Notes: generated from the sequence alone by a model not told the origin. A stretch of 57,437 nt of DNA from Chersky-840 sp036511675 (GCA_036511675.1 DATCBU010000062.1:1-57437); one strand, 5' to 3'. Positions 25,446-33,640 are shown, counted from the stretch's first letter. Numbers and translations are program-made.

Positions 25446-26213
25446 GTGCGCATCGACGTCTTCACCATCTTCCCCGACCTCGTCGAGCACTACTGCGAGG
25501 GCTCGCTCCTGGGCCGGGCCCGACAGCAGGGCCTGCTCGAGGTGCGCGTCCACGACCTGCGCGCCGGCGCCCCCGACCCCCGGCGATCCGTCGACGACTC
25601 GCCCTTCGGCGGGGGAGCGGGCATGGTCCTCGCCCCCGGCCCGATCTTCGCCACCGTCGAGGCGCAGGACCCGCCCCGACCGCTGTACCTGCTCGCTCCC
25701 GGTGGGCGCCGGCTCGACCAGCGGGTGGTGGAGGACTTGGCCGACACAGCGACGTCGGTGTCCGGGGGGTTCTCGCTGTTGTGCGGACGCTACGAGGGGG
25801 TCGACCAGCGTGTCATCGACCACCTGGTCGACGGGGAGCTGTCGATCGGCGACTACGTGCTCGGCGGCGGAGAGGTTCCCGCCCTCGTGGTGATCGAAGC
25901 CGTGGCCCGGCTCGTCCCCGGGGTCATGGGCAACGAGGCCTCGGCCGTCGACGAGAGCTTCAGCTCGGGCCTCCTCGAGTACCCGCAGTACACCCGACCG
26001 GCGGCCTTCCGGGGCTGGGAGGTCCCCGAGGTCCTGCTGAGCGGCGACCACGGCCGTATCGCCCGGTGGCGGCGAGCCGCCGCCTTGCGCCGCACGCTGG
26101 AGGTGCGCCCCGACCTCCTCGAGCGGGCCGGCGGCCTGGCCGACGAGGACCGCCGCCTGCTCGAGGAAGGGGCCGACGAGCCCTCGGCCGGCCCGGGCCC
26201 CTCGTCCTCATAA
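25446..26213 (+). CDS. trmD: tRNA (guanine(37)-N1)-methyltransferase TrmD
   Basis: Methylates G37 of tRNAs to prevent frameshifting; essential SPOUT-family enzyme. It starts with GTG 25446 (MRIDVFTIFPDLVEHYCEG). It shows DDSPFGGGAGMVLAPGP, the trefoil-knot SAM site LLCGRYEGVDQRV and IGDYVLGGGEVPALVV, and SSGLLEYPQYTRPAAF, all TrmD hallmarks. Length is 255 residues, with a disordered C-terminal tail. It follows rimM by ten bases. Confidence 0.96.
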   Translation: MRIDVFTIFPDLVEHYCEGSLLGRARQQGLLEVRVHDLRAGAPDPRRSVDDSPFGGGAGMVLAPGPIFATVEAQDPPRPLYLLAPGGRRLDQRVVEDLADTATSVSGGFSLLCGRYEGVDQRVIDHLVDGELSIGDYVLGGGEVPALVVIEAVARLVPGVMGNEASAVDESFSSGLLEYPQYTRPAAFRGWEVPEVLLSGDHGRIARWRRAAALRRTLEVRPDLLERAGGLADEDRRLLEEGADEPSAGPGPSSS

Positions 26214-26346
26214 TGCGGGGGTGTCCGGGGCGCGGCTATCCTGGCGAGTTCGGCAGGCTCTGCACGGCTCGTCCGTTGCGTCGCCGCGGTGGCCCGTCAG
26301 TGCTGCCCGAGCCGCTCGGAGTTGGACCTGTGAAGGGACGCGCGTC

Positions 26347-26700
26347 ATGAATCCCACCGACATCGTAGATCGCGAGAACCTGAGAGACGACGTTCCCGAT
26401 TTCCGCCCGGGGGACACCTTGAAGGTGCATGTGCGAGTGGTCGAGGGCACCCGCGAGCGCACCCAGGTGTTCCAGGGAGCCGTCATCCGTCGCCAGGGCA
26501 CCGGAGCCCGAGAGACCTTCACGGTGCGCAAGCTCAGCTTCGGCGTCGGCGTCGAGCGCACCTTTCCCGTGCACTCGCCCGTCCTGGCCAAGATCGAGGT
26601 CGTCACGCGCGGCGACGTCCGGCGGGCCAAGCTCTACTACCTGCGTGGCCGGGTGGGGAAGGCGGCGAAGATCAAAGAGAAGCGGGCCGCGCGCACCTAG
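26347..26700 (+). CDS. rplS: 50S ribosomal protein L19
   Basis: A 117-residue L19 starting at ATG 26347 with MNPTDIVDRENLRDDVPDFR. It has the conserved FRPGDTLKVHVRVVEGTRER, VFQGAVIRRQG and the C-terminal RRAKLYYLRGRVGKAAKIKE. A GAAGGGA ribosome site is about eight bases upstream. A roughly 130-base gap after trmD forms a leader; no structure in it could be named with confidence, though TATCCT at 26236-26241 resembles a -10 element. Confidence 0.96.
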   Translation: MNPTDIVDRENLRDDVPDFRPGDTLKVHVRVVEGTRERTQVFQGAVIRRQGTGARETFTVRKLSFGVGVERTFPVHSPVLAKIEVVTRGDVRRAKLYYLRGRVGKAAKIKEKRAART

Positions 26701-26748
26701 CGCGCTGTTTCGTGGCACTCGGGTCCAGGCGGAAGTAACCCAGGGGCG

Positions 26749-27042
26749 ATGAGCGAAGAAGACCTCGAACGATACGAGGCCGAGATCGAGTTGGCGCTCG
26801 TCCAGGAGTACCGGACGGTGCTCCCGCTGTTCAACTACGTGGTCGAGAGTGAGCGCCGGTTCTACCTTGCCAACGAGGTCAAGGTGACGGTGCGTGACGG
26901 CTCGTCGCCCACCTGCGTCGAGCTCGAGCTCGACGACGCCTGGGTGTGGGACATGTACCGCCCGGCGCGTTTCGTGCCACATGTCCGCGTCCTCACCTTC
27001 CGGGACGTGAACGTGGAGCGCCTCCCCGACCGCGACTCCTGA
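26749..27042 (+). CDS. DUF2469 protein
   Basis: A 97-residue acidic protein, MSEEDLERYEAEIELALVQE..., of the actinobacteria-specific DUF2469 family (Rv2901c-like), usually found between the rplS/rnhB region and yraN as here. Conserved aromatic segments are LFNYVVESERRFYLAN and WVWDMYRPARFV. No function is known to me; the constant position suggests a role linked to RNA/DNA housekeeping. ATG 26749 is preceded by an AGGGGCG ribosome site. Its stop overlaps the yraN ATG (TGATG). Confidence 0.9.
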   Translation: MSEEDLERYEAEIELALVQEYRTVLPLFNYVVESERRFYLANEVKVTVRDGSSPTCVELELDDAWVWDMYRPARFVPHVRVLTFRDVNVERLPDRDS

Positions 27043-27419
27043 TGGCCGGCACCCGCCGTGCCGCCCTGGGCGGGCGCGGCGAGGATGCCGCCACGGCGTG
27101 GTACCGGAGCGCTTCCTACACGGTGCTCGACCGCAACTGGCGTTGCGCCCAGGGCGAGATCGATCTCGTGGCGCGCAGCGCCGGTGGGGACATCCTCGTG
27201 ATCTGCGAGGTGAAGACCCGGAGCTCGGGCTCCTTCGGCTCTCCCTTCGAGGCCGTCGGCGCCGCCAAGCCACGCCGGGTGCGCAGGCTGGCGGCCCTGT
27301 GGCTGCGAAGCGCACACCGGGCCGCGGCGCACTTCGACCACATCCGGTTCGATGTGGCGGCGGTGACACTCGGGGCCGGTGGGGCGTTGCCGGTCGAGGT
27401 GCTCGAAGACGCGTTCTGA
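27042..27419 (+). CDS. YraN (UPF0102) endonuclease-like protein
   Basis: A 125-residue member of the UPF0102 family with a restriction-endonuclease-like core: RGEDAATAWYRSASYTVLDR, then GEIDLVARSAGGDILVICEVKTRSS, which holds the E-D-ExK-type metal motif. The biochemical role is unsettled; nuclease or Holliday-junction resolvase activity has been suggested for relatives. ATG 27042 overlaps the DUF2469 stop. In actinobacteria yraN normally leads straight into comM and dprA; here three other genes separate them. Confidence 0.92.
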   Translation: MAGTRRAALGGRGEDAATAWYRSASYTVLDRNWRCAQGEIDLVARSAGGDILVICEVKTRSSGSFGSPFEAVGAAKPRRVRRLAALWLRSAHRAAAHFDHIRFDVAAVTLGAGGALPVEVLEDAF

Positions 27420-27500
27420 CTCAGCGGCGACGGCCCCGGGGTGGGCGGGACACGTCTTGCTGCCTGGGGCTCGGGGGATGGCGGTAGGTATGGTGTCGCC

Positions 27501-28289
27501 GTGAGCACCGAGACGATCATCGTGGAACGCGACGGCGGGGTTGTGACCGTCACGCTGAACCGCCCCGAGCGTAAGAACGCCGGGAACGGCCTCATGTGGC
27601 AGGAGCTCTTCGACACCCTGGCCGAGGTGGCGCGCCAACGCGAGGACCGCGTCCTGGTGGTGACCGGCGCCGGGGGCGCGTTCTGTTCCGGCGCCGACAT
27701 CGCGGATCCCCGCGGCGTGAGTGGCGATCCCGAGGACCCCCACATCGTGCGCATGCGGTTCTTCGGTCAGGTGATGCTGGCCCTGCACAAGCTGCCCAAG
27801 CCGACGATCGCCAAGATCAGGGGCATCGCGGCGGGGGCGGGTATGAGTCTGGCGCTCGGGTGTGACCTCACGGTCGCCTCGGACAACGCCCGGTTCTCCG
27901 AGATCTTCGCCCGGCGGGGCCTGTCGGTGGACGGAGGGTCGTCGTATCTGCTCCCCCGCCTGGTGGGGGTGCACAAGGCGAAGGAGCTGGCGTACTTCGC
28001 CGAGATCCTCTCGGCCGACGAGGCGGCCTCCTACGGGCTGCTCAACCGCGTGGTGCCCGACGACGAGCTCGACGCCTTCGTCGACGACTGGGCGCGGCGC
28101 CTGGCGCAAGGCCCCCCCCTGGCACTGGCGATGACCAAGATGCTGCTCGACAACTCCATGTCGGTGACCATGGCCCAGGCGCTCGAGGACGAGGCCCGGT
28201 GCCAGACCATCAACTTCTACAGCGAGGACACCGGCGAGGCCATGCGGGCCTTCGCCGAGAAGCGGGAGCCGAGGTTCAAGGGTCGTTGA
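27501..28289 (+). CDS. Enoyl-CoA hydratase/isomerase family protein
   Basis: A 262-residue crotonase-fold enzyme. It starts with GTG 27501 (MSTETIIVERDGGVVTVTLN). The CoA/oxyanion motifs are GAFCSGADIADPRG and IRGIAAGAGMSLALGCDLTV; the residue usually acting as catalytic glutamate lies in the RRGLSVDGGSSYLLPRLVG helix, where an aspartate/glycine pattern suggests an isomerase or unusual hydratase rather than a standard beta-oxidation hydratase. The substrate cannot be told. The GTG follows a GGTAGG site. Its stop overlaps the next gene start (TTGA). Confidence 0.88.
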   Translation: MSTETIIVERDGGVVTVTLNRPERKNAGNGLMWQELFDTLAEVARQREDRVLVVTGAGGAFCSGADIADPRGVSGDPEDPHIVRMRFFGQVMLALHKLPKPTIAKIRGIAAGAGMSLALGCDLTVASDNARFSEIFARRGLSVDGGSSYLLPRLVGVHKAKELAYFAEILSADEAASYGLLNRVVPDDELDAFVDDWARRLAQGPPLALAMTKMLLDNSMSVTMAQALEDEARCQTINFYSEDTGEAMRAFAEKREPRFKGR

Positions 28290-28777
28290 AGGCGCGACTG
28301 GTCCTGTCCGTGGTCCTTCTGGCCCTTGTGGGCGCGTGTGGGCAATCCGGCGGCCACGTGATCGGCGTCCCCACCAACGGTGCCCCCACCACGGGCCCCG
28401 CCGGGCCGGGCTACATGGTGCAGTCCAGCCCGGTCAAGGGCCTCGGCACCGTCCTCGTCGACGGGTACGGGCTCACGCTGTATCTCTTCGTTCCCGACCA
28501 CGGCTCGGGGCACTCGACCTGCGCGCGCTACTGCGCCACCCAGTGGCCGCCCGCCACCCTCCCCGCCGGGGTCACCACCCCGGTCATCGGCGGCGGTGTC
28601 GACCGGGGGCTGATCGGGACCACGCGCCGCGGCACCACGCTGCAGGTCACGTACAACGGGTGGCCGCTGTACCGGTGGATCGGCGATACCGCCGCCGGCC
28701 AGGCGACCGGGCAGGGCATCCGGAATTCCGGGGGACTGTGGTACGCCGTCGACGACGCCGGCCAACCCGTCCACTGA
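28286..28777 (+). CDS. Secreted-repeat lipoprotein (Lipoprotein_15 type)
   Basis: A 163-residue exported lipoprotein. The start is TTG 28286, overlapping the previous stop: MKARLVLSVVLLALVGACGQ is a short signal peptide with lipobox LVGAC. Two copies of the secreted repeat follow: one with GYGLTLYLFVPD, a CARYC pair and QWPP; one with GTTLQVTYNGWPLYRW and ending GLWYAVDD. Such proteins are anchored to the outer face of the membrane; their function is unknown, though some are linked to electron transfer or stress. Recognition of the repeat is confident. Confidence 0.85.
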   Translation: MKARLVLSVVLLALVGACGQSGGHVIGVPTNGAPTTGPAGPGYMVQSSPVKGLGTVLVDGYGLTLYLFVPDHGSGHSTCARYCATQWPPATLPAGVTTPVIGGGVDRGLIGTTRRGTTLQVTYNGWPLYRWIGDTAAGQATGQGIRNSGGLWYAVDDAGQPVH

Positions 28778-28785
28778 GCGTCGTC

Positions 28786-29730
28786 GTGGAGCGCGCCGAT
28801 GGCCCGGGGCACGCCAGGCTCGTGGCGGCGCGGGCGTGGCCCGGGATCGTCCGCAAGATCCTGCGCGAGGCCGTCGAGGATCGCGTCACCACCAGCGCCG
28901 CCAGCTTGGCGTTCCACTGGTTCTTGGCCATCTTCCCCGCCATCCTGGCCGCGGTCGGTGTCGTGGGGATCGTGGGCTTGTCGACATCGCAGCTCCGCAG
29001 CCTCGTCCACGGCGTGGACGTGGTCCTGCCGGTGCAGATGTCACAGACCATCGACGAGGCCCTCCGCAACCCCGTCAAGGGGGCGGGCGGGGGGGTCGAG
29101 ATCGCTCTCGGCCTCGCCGTCGCCCTGTGGAGCTCGGTCGAGGCGATGGCGGCACTCCAGGTCGGACTGGACGTGGCCTTCGAGGTGAGCTCGGACCGGG
29201 GCTTCGTACGTCGGCGACTCATGGCGGTGCCGCTCGTCGTCCTCACCGTGATCCTGGGGGGCGCCGCCTCGGGGCTGCTCGTGCTCGGGGACCCCATCCG
29301 CGCCCTGTTGCCGTCGTCGTTGGCGCTGGCCCGCTCGACCTCCGACGCGGCGTGGGGGGTGGTCCGCTGGGCCGGGGCGCTCGCACTGGTCGTGCTGTTG
29401 TTGTCGGTGTACTACTCCTTCGGTCCCAACCGGAAGACCAGTCGCCTGCGATGGGTGAGCCCCGGATCGGTGTTGGCGGCGGTGGGTTGGCTGGGCACCT
29501 CCGCGGTGTTCTCCTTCTACTTGAATCACTTCGGCCACGAGTCGCGCACCTATGGCGCCTTCGCCGGCGTGGCGGCCCTGCTCCTGTGGCTGTACCTGAC
29601 GGGCATGGTGGTGATGCTCGGTGCCGAGCTCGACTGTGAGCTGGGGCGGACACCGTCGGGGGTGTCGCCCATGCCGCCGCGTCCGTCGCCATTGGCGGTG
29701 ATTCCGAGCACTGACACAACCGACCCGTAG
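28786..29730 (+). CDS. YihY/BrkB-family membrane protein
   Basis: A 314-residue inner-membrane protein with about six helices. Family traits are the amphipathic N-terminal region RVTTSAASLAFHWFLAIFPAI, the central ALWSSVEAMAALQVGLDVAF, and the C-terminal LNHFGHESRTYGAFAGVAAL followed by LLWLYLTGMVVMLGAELD. Once annotated as ribonuclease BN in error; the true role is unknown, possibly envelope or lipid transport. The start is GTG 28786, eight bases after the lipoprotein stop; no strong ribosome site is visible. The last 30 residues are proline-rich and cytoplasmic. Confidence 0.88.
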   Translation: MERADGPGHARLVAARAWPGIVRKILREAVEDRVTTSAASLAFHWFLAIFPAILAAVGVVGIVGLSTSQLRSLVHGVDVVLPVQMSQTIDEALRNPVKGAGGGVEIALGLAVALWSSVEAMAALQVGLDVAFEVSSDRGFVRRRLMAVPLVVLTVILGGAASGLLVLGDPIRALLPSSLALARSTSDAAWGVVRWAGALALVVLLLSVYYSFGPNRKTSRLRWVSPGSVLAAVGWLGTSAVFSFYLNHFGHESRTYGAFAGVAALLLWLYLTGMVVMLGAELDCELGRTPSGVSPMPPRPSPLAVIPSTDTTDP

Positions 29731-29826
29731 TCTTCGACGAGCGCCTCGCGTGGCCGGTGCTGATCGGGCGGCCCGCTCCAGTGGAACGGCACGCACACCC
29801 GTGTCGCGGTACCTCGGAGTCCCCCC

Positions 29827-30093
29827 ATGCTCGCTTGTATTCCTTCTTCCACCCTCCACGGGGTCGACGGCCGCTCGGTGTCGGTGGAGGTTCACGTCTC
29901 GGCGTGGCTGCCCGGCTTCACCGTCGTCGGGCTGCCCGACGCCGCGGTGCGCGAGTCGCGCCATCGGGTGCGTGGCGCGCTGTTGTCGAGCCAGCTGTCA
30001 TGGCCGTCTCGCCGGGTCACCGTGAACCTCGCTCCGTCGGGGGTGCGGAAGTCCGGGGCCGGGCTCGACCTCCCGAATGCGCCGGGCTTATAG
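29827..30093 (+). pseudogene. comM: comM (yifB) 5' fragment, cut by cassette array
   Basis: The first 81 codons of a ComM/YifB Mg-chelatase-like AAA+ protein: MLACIPSSTLHGVDGRSVSV, then LPGFTVVGLPDAAVRESRHR and RRVTVNLAPSGVRKSG, up to GLDLP. After the codon for D (GAC, ending 30069) the sequence passes into inserted DNA, giving seven foreign codons and TAG at 30093. ComM homologues in other bacteria are helicases for branch migration during natural transformation. The missing part resumes at 35161; deleting 30070-35160 restores D-L-P-I-A-I-G in frame with no loss. The truncated product lacks the ATPase domain and cannot be functional alone. Confidence 0.93.
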
Positions 30094-30138
30094 AGGCAAA
30101 TTGATTGGTCCACAGTGATCCATGACGTGTCCGGTATA
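30070..30138 (+). repeat. Left attachment junction: comM half-site joined to cassette left end
   Basis: The comM sequence stops at GGGCTCGAC (30061-30069). The cassette left end then runs CTCCCGAATGCGCCGGGC and on to CCGGTATA at 30131-30138. The left end holds a CCCG-7 bases-CGGG stem-loop (30072-30086). Compared with the two internal copies it has the same sequence over about 69 bases with a few substitutions. It would be an attL-type hybrid site. Confidence 0.82.
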
Positions 30139-30158
30139 CCCGAATACTGTGTGCCGTA

Positions 30159-31040
30159 TCAGAAGTTCCAGGCGGCCTGGATTGCTGTGGCCTCGTCTGC
30201 CGCCTGCCGCCTGCCGATCTGGAAAGCCTGGACGGCGTGGTTCGGGTCCATCATGTTCGCCGGAGCCTCGATGTCGCTGAAATCGGGTTCGACCGCTATC
30301 AGCCGTCTCGTTTGGCGCAATGGTGCCAATTCAGCGTCCGGGGTGACGGAGGCGGCCAGCGCGCCACCCCCTCCGGCACCCTGGGAACCGAGGGGGTGAC
30401 AGGACAGGACCACCAGAACGTCGGTCGGCGGCGCCACCGTGGTGTTCAAGTGACTGAGGATGCCGCCATCCATATAGCGGCGCCCTTTGATGGTGACGGT
30501 GGGGAACAGCACCGGTGCGGCGCAACTGGAGGCGACAGCGTGCAGCAGCGGAACGGCGGATCGTTGATCCCATACGGCCAAATCACCGGTGTCGGTGTCG
30601 ATCGCAGTGCATCGAAAGCCCGCAGGCCAGGCGATGCCGTCGAGCGTGCCGAACAGGCCGAGGTAGACGTCTTCGGCGGGCGTGCTCGCCTTCTTCGCTG
30701 CGCGACCGATCGCTCGTAGCGCTTGCCGCGGGTCGGTCTCGAGGCTCGCCTGGCGCACTGCGCTTAGGAAGGCTTCATCGCCGGCCGCCAGGCTGTCGGG
30801 ATCGATGCTCTGTCCGAGTGCTGCCACGCTGGTGAGCGCATCGGTGACCTCACGGCCGCTGGCCAGCAGCGCGCCGACGAGGGCACCTGCGGACGTTCCC
30901 ACGATTGCCTCGGCTCCTGCCAAGTCGACACCGGCCTCATGCAACCCCATGAGCAGACCGGTCTGCCAACCGACACCGACGGCGCCGCCGCCTCCGAGGA
31001 CGAGGGCGCGTGTTGGTGAGCCATTTCGCGGAGAAGTCAT
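30159..31040 (-). CDS. Patatin-like phospholipase (cassette 1)
   Basis: A 293-residue lipid acyl hydrolase of the RssA/patatin type. The oxyanion loop is LGGGGAVGVGWQTG (residues 15-28), the nucleophile elbow GTSAGA (GxSxG, near 49), and the catalytic aspartate lies in YMDGGI near 191. Together they form the Ser-Asp dyad. It should cleave acyl chains from phospholipids or similar esters, probably in the cytosol or at the membrane. It starts with ATG 31040 and is divergent from a TetR regulator, with a 126-base shared control region. Its stop lies close to the cassette left end (about 89 bases). A TetR/patatin pair as a self-contained unit is a plausible membrane-lipid stress module. Confidence 0.88.
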   Translation of the reverse strand: MTSPRNGSPTRALVLGGGGAVGVGWQTGLLMGLHEAGVDLAGAEAIVGTSAGALVGALLASGREVTDALTSVAALGQSIDPDSLAAGDEAFLSAVRQASLETDPRQALRAIGRAAKKASTPAEDVYLGLFGTLDGIAWPAGFRCTAIDTDTGDLAVWDQRSAVPLLHAVASSCAAPVLFPTVTIKGRRYMDGGILSHLNTTVAPPTDVLVVLSCHPLGSQGAGGGGALAASVTPDAELAPLRQTRRLIAVEPDFSDIEAPANMMDPNHAVQAFQIGRRQAADEATAIQAAWNF

Positions 31041-31099
31041 TGCAGTTCCCTTCCGATGGGGTCGGTCGTCTCGTCGAGTGTCATTGCAGAGAACTGTTG

Positions 31100-31158
31100 C
31101 TCAACGTGTGTTGAGTCAACTGTACCCCAAGCGATCGCTTCGCTCAACACGTGTAGAG
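31100..31158. promoter_or_regulatory. Twin operator-like palindromes between patatin and tetR
   Basis: CTCAACGTGTGTTGAG at 31100-31115 is a perfect six-base-arm inverted repeat. CTCAACACGTGTAGAG at 31143-31158 is a related copy, with only one arm changed and an ACACGTGT centre. They flank a GCGATCGC palindrome (31131-31138). The second ends nine bases before the tetR ATG. The arrangement fits autoregulation of both divergent genes by the TetR protein. Confidence 0.65.
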
Positions 31159-31166
31159 TGAAAACC

Positions 31167-31739
31167 ATGCGCAACGACACCGTGGCCTCCACGCCGACGA
31201 CCACCCGGGCGGCCCGACGGGCGGCATCACAAGCACGGATCCTCGACGCTGCCCGAGAGGAGTTCGGCGGCCGAGGGTTCGAGGCGACAACGGTGCGGGA
31301 CATCGCCCACCGGGCCGGGGTTGACCCATCCCTGGTCCTGCAGCACTACGGATCCAAGTCGGCGCTGTTCACCGCTGCCATCCAACTCCCGGCCGGCGAG
31401 CCGGAAGAAGCAGCAGACCACCTGGCTGACGTCCTCAATGTGCGCGCCGCCGCATTACCTCCCGAGATGCGGGCCCTGGTCCGGTCCATGCTGACCGTGC
31501 CGGAGGCTTCCGAAGCCGTCCGGCACCATCTCGACGAGCGGATCGGCAACCTGGCCGCCGGCATCGGCGGCCCGGACGCCGAGTTGCGAGCCGCCATCGC
31601 TGTGAGCAGCATCCTCGGCCTAACCGTGGCCCGCCACTTCCTCCAGCTGCGCGCCGTTTCGAGCGCCTCCGCCGACGACCTCGTCCGAGTGGCCACCCAA
31701 GCCCTCACCGCAGCCCTGCAACCGCAGCGTTCCGATTAG
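31167..31739 (+). CDS. TetR-family transcriptional regulator (cassette 1)
   Basis: A 190-residue repressor. The start is ATG 31167 (MRNDTVASTPTTTRAARRAA); the earlier ATG/GTG frame to 31056 would run through the operator region. The N-terminal helix-turn-helix is ARILDAAREEFGGRGFEATT followed by VRDIAHRAGVDPSLVLQHYG, the standard TetR pattern, with SKSALF leading into the ligand domain. The C-terminal region (MLTVPEASEAVRHHLDERIG) resembles TetR_C domains of QsdR/Rv-type regulators. It likely represses itself and the patatin gene through the twin palindromes. Confidence 0.9.
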   Translation: MRNDTVASTPTTTRAARRAASQARILDAAREEFGGRGFEATTVRDIAHRAGVDPSLVLQHYGSKSALFTAAIQLPAGEPEEAADHLADVLNVRAAALPPEMRALVRSMLTVPEASEAVRHHLDERIGNLAAGIGGPDAELRAAIAVSSILGLTVARHFLQLRAVSSASADDLVRVATQALTAALQPQRSD

Positions 31740-32086
31740 CACGCCCCGCAGCCCCCTACGCCGTCCCACCCTCGCCCCGGCCAGACGCAGGCCCGTGGTG
31801 TCGAACGGTCCACAACGCGATGCGCCATTCTCGGCGTTCTGCGCACGTCACACGGTCGGGAGGACGGCAGTCGCGAGCGCGACATGGAGACAGGAGGATG
31901 GTCAAAAGGGGCAAACGTTGCCGGCCGAGGCACTAGTTACAGGTCGACGCCGGGCGCGTCAGGCCATCCGCAAATGACGCCGCACGTCGCGCATCCAGGC
32001 CTCCAACACCTTCCGCAACTGCCGGGTACGGGCACCTGCATCGGGGCGATCCGGCACATCCTGGGTAGCGCAGAACACCCGCTACC
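31740..32086. other. Cassette 1 tail without recognisable gene
   Basis: About 350 bases between the tetR stop and the conserved right end. Several short frames are open here but none has a family-like sequence or a good ribosome site, and their composition is arginine/proline-heavy, as in shadow frames. It begins with a C-rich stretch. I see no clear terminator, repeat or RNA gene. Confidence 0.5.
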
Positions 32087-32202
32087 GGGCGGCCGCCCCT
32101 GTAAGGGAAAGGTGTGTTTACCGACGCTTCGCCCTCCCGAACGTGCCGGGCTTTTAGGGGCAAATTGCTCGGTCCACACCGATCCATTAAGTGCCCGGTA
32201 TC
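32087..32202 (+). repeat. Internal cassette junction B (complete composite site)
   Basis: The right end of cassette 1 (32087-32133) starts with the 12-base palindrome GGGCGGCCGCCC (32087-32098), then an AAGGGAAA stretch and GTGTGTTTACCGACGCTTCGCC. The left end of cassette 2 (32134-32202) follows: CCCGAACGTGCCGGG stem-loop, a CAAATTG block and CCGGTATC at 32195-32202. The join is centred on TTCG-CCCTCC-CGAA (32128-32141), an inverted repeat with a six-base spacer. Left-end sequence matches the comM-proximal copy; right-end sequence matches junction C and the 35118-35160 end. Confidence 0.85.
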
Positions 32203-32260
32203 CCCTGCGATGATGGGCGGCTCTCACTACAGGGGTTGCGGTCATCATTTTCTCTCAGCC

Positions 32261-33640
32261 TTACGACGAGGGACGCATGATCGGCTTGTAGCCATGCTCC
32301 CTGAGGAAGCCGGCGTTCCCGCAGTAGAACCCGGTCGGTGGGGTCGGGGCAACTCGCTTGATCACTCCGTGCTGGACCTGGGCCAGGAGAAAGCAGCCCG
32401 ACGGGATTCCGGCGGCGGGGTCGCTCGGTGGGATCAGCCCACCGCCGTCGAAGAAGGTCACCTTGTTCAGGGCTCGGACCAGGCCAGCCCGGGTGGGAGG
32501 ATTGCCCGCCTCGGCGAGCGCCTGGACGAAGAGCTCGGCTGAGGTCCAGCCGAAGACCGACTCGATCTCGAAGTTGGGGTCCGAGGAGACCTTGTTCATC
32601 CACTTGTCGAACAGCGCCACGGCGGGAACCGTCTTCGCATCCTGCCCGAGGTACAGGGCATCGCCCTGCTCGATGTACATGTTGTTGGCGGAGCTTCCCG
32701 CCAACTTCAGGAATTGGGCCGAGTACGCGGCGGCCTCGATGTTGATCGCCTTGAAATTCTGCTGCTGGAACTGCTTGGCCAGCGTGGCCGCGTAGTTGTC
32801 GGGCAGCTCGGTCGAGAAGAACACCCTCACGCCCTTGCTCCTCATAGAGATGATGTCGGGAAGGAAGTTGGTGTCGAAGGGGCCCACGCCGTGGTCGTAG
32901 ACGATCTTCCAGCCCGCCGCCTTCATTCCCGATTCCGCGGCGTCTTCGTTCGCCTTGGTAGAAGCGGTGGCGTTCTCCCAGATGATGCCGACCTTCTTCA
33001 CCGCCTGCGGGTACTTGCTGGCGAAGTACTTGAAGAAGTTCAGTGGGTAATCGCCGATTGAGTTCGGAACAGGGCTGTAGATGTTGGGGTCGGTGACCAG
33101 CCCCGGGTTGAGCGAGAGTGCCACGTCGGGCATGTGGGCCAGATCGATGATGGGCTGCTCAGCTTGGTCCAGCAAGGAGAACCCACCCACCAAGGCGAAA
33201 TCACTCTTGGTCTGAGCCGCCGTCGCCGTCGCCACCGGGCCGCCCTGGAAGGTGCTGTCCTGGGCGTCAAGGTGGATCTTCCTGCCGTTCACACCGCCCT
33301 TGGAGTTGATGTAGGCGAAATACGCCTCGGTCCCGTCCTCGGCCCCCTTGAACAGCCCCGGGATCGGCGACGACAGATCATCGACCTGGCCCACGGTGAT
33401 CGAGTTGGCCGTGACCCCCGGCGACGGTCCGGTGCCGCCCGAACCGTTGGGGGCCGACGAGGCCGGAGCGGGCCCGGAGTTAGCCGACGACGTGGGTGTC
33501 GAACTCGACTTGGACGAGCAGGAGGCCAAGCCCACTGCGAGCACGCACAGCCCTGCCAGGAGTGCTGGACCCCGTGGCGTGGTACCCCCGACCCGCGCAT
33601 CTGCCGGGCGCGAGCGGGTAAGCCGTCGGTTCACATCCAC
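32261..33640 (-). CDS. Lipoprotein ABC-type amino-acid/branched-chain solute-binding protein (cassette 2)
   Basis: A 459-residue lipoprotein of the LivJ-like (Peripla_BP_6) family. The start is GTG 33640 with an excellent GAGGGGGG ribosome site. A signal peptide with LAGLCVLAVGLASC lipobox is followed by a ~45-residue serine/proline/glycine linker, then the two-lobe binding fold: ITVGQVDDLSSPIPGLFKGA, INSKGGVNGRKIHLDAQDS, FALVGGFSLLDQAEQPII and later FGWTSAELFVQALAEAG. It should capture a small molecule outside the membrane for an ABC importer, but no permease or ATPase gene lies in the array, so it must work with host components or as a sensor. About 220 bases upstream (33641-33861) hold its promoter region; nothing specific was recognised there. 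Confidence 0.9.
   Translation of the reverse strand: MDVNRRLTRSRPADARVGGTTPRGPALLAGLCVLAVGLASCSSKSSSTPTSSANSGPAPASSAPNGSGGTGPSPGVTANSITVGQVDDLSSPIPGLFKGAEDGTEAYFAYINSKGGVNGRKIHLDAQDSTFQGGPVATATAAQTKSDFALVGGFSLLDQAEQPIIDLAHMPDVALSLNPGLVTDPNIYSPVPNSIGDYPLNFFKYFASKYPQAVKKVGIIWENATASTKANEDAAESGMKAAGWKIVYDHGVGPFDTNFLPDIISMRSKGVRVFFSTELPDNYAATLAKQFQQQNFKAINIEAAAYSAQFLKLAGSSANNMYIEQGDALYLGQDAKTVPAVALFDKWMNKVSSDPNFEIESVFGWTSAELFVQALAEAGNPPTRAGLVRALNKVTFFDGGGLIPPSDPAAGIPSGCFLLAQVQHGVIKRVAPTPPTGFYCGNAGFLREHGYKPIMRPSS

Noticed and set aside
31884..32213. Small frames in the tail of cassette 1 and across junction B
   Set aside because: They run through the repeated attachment sequence, lack ribosome sites and show no recognisable protein pattern.
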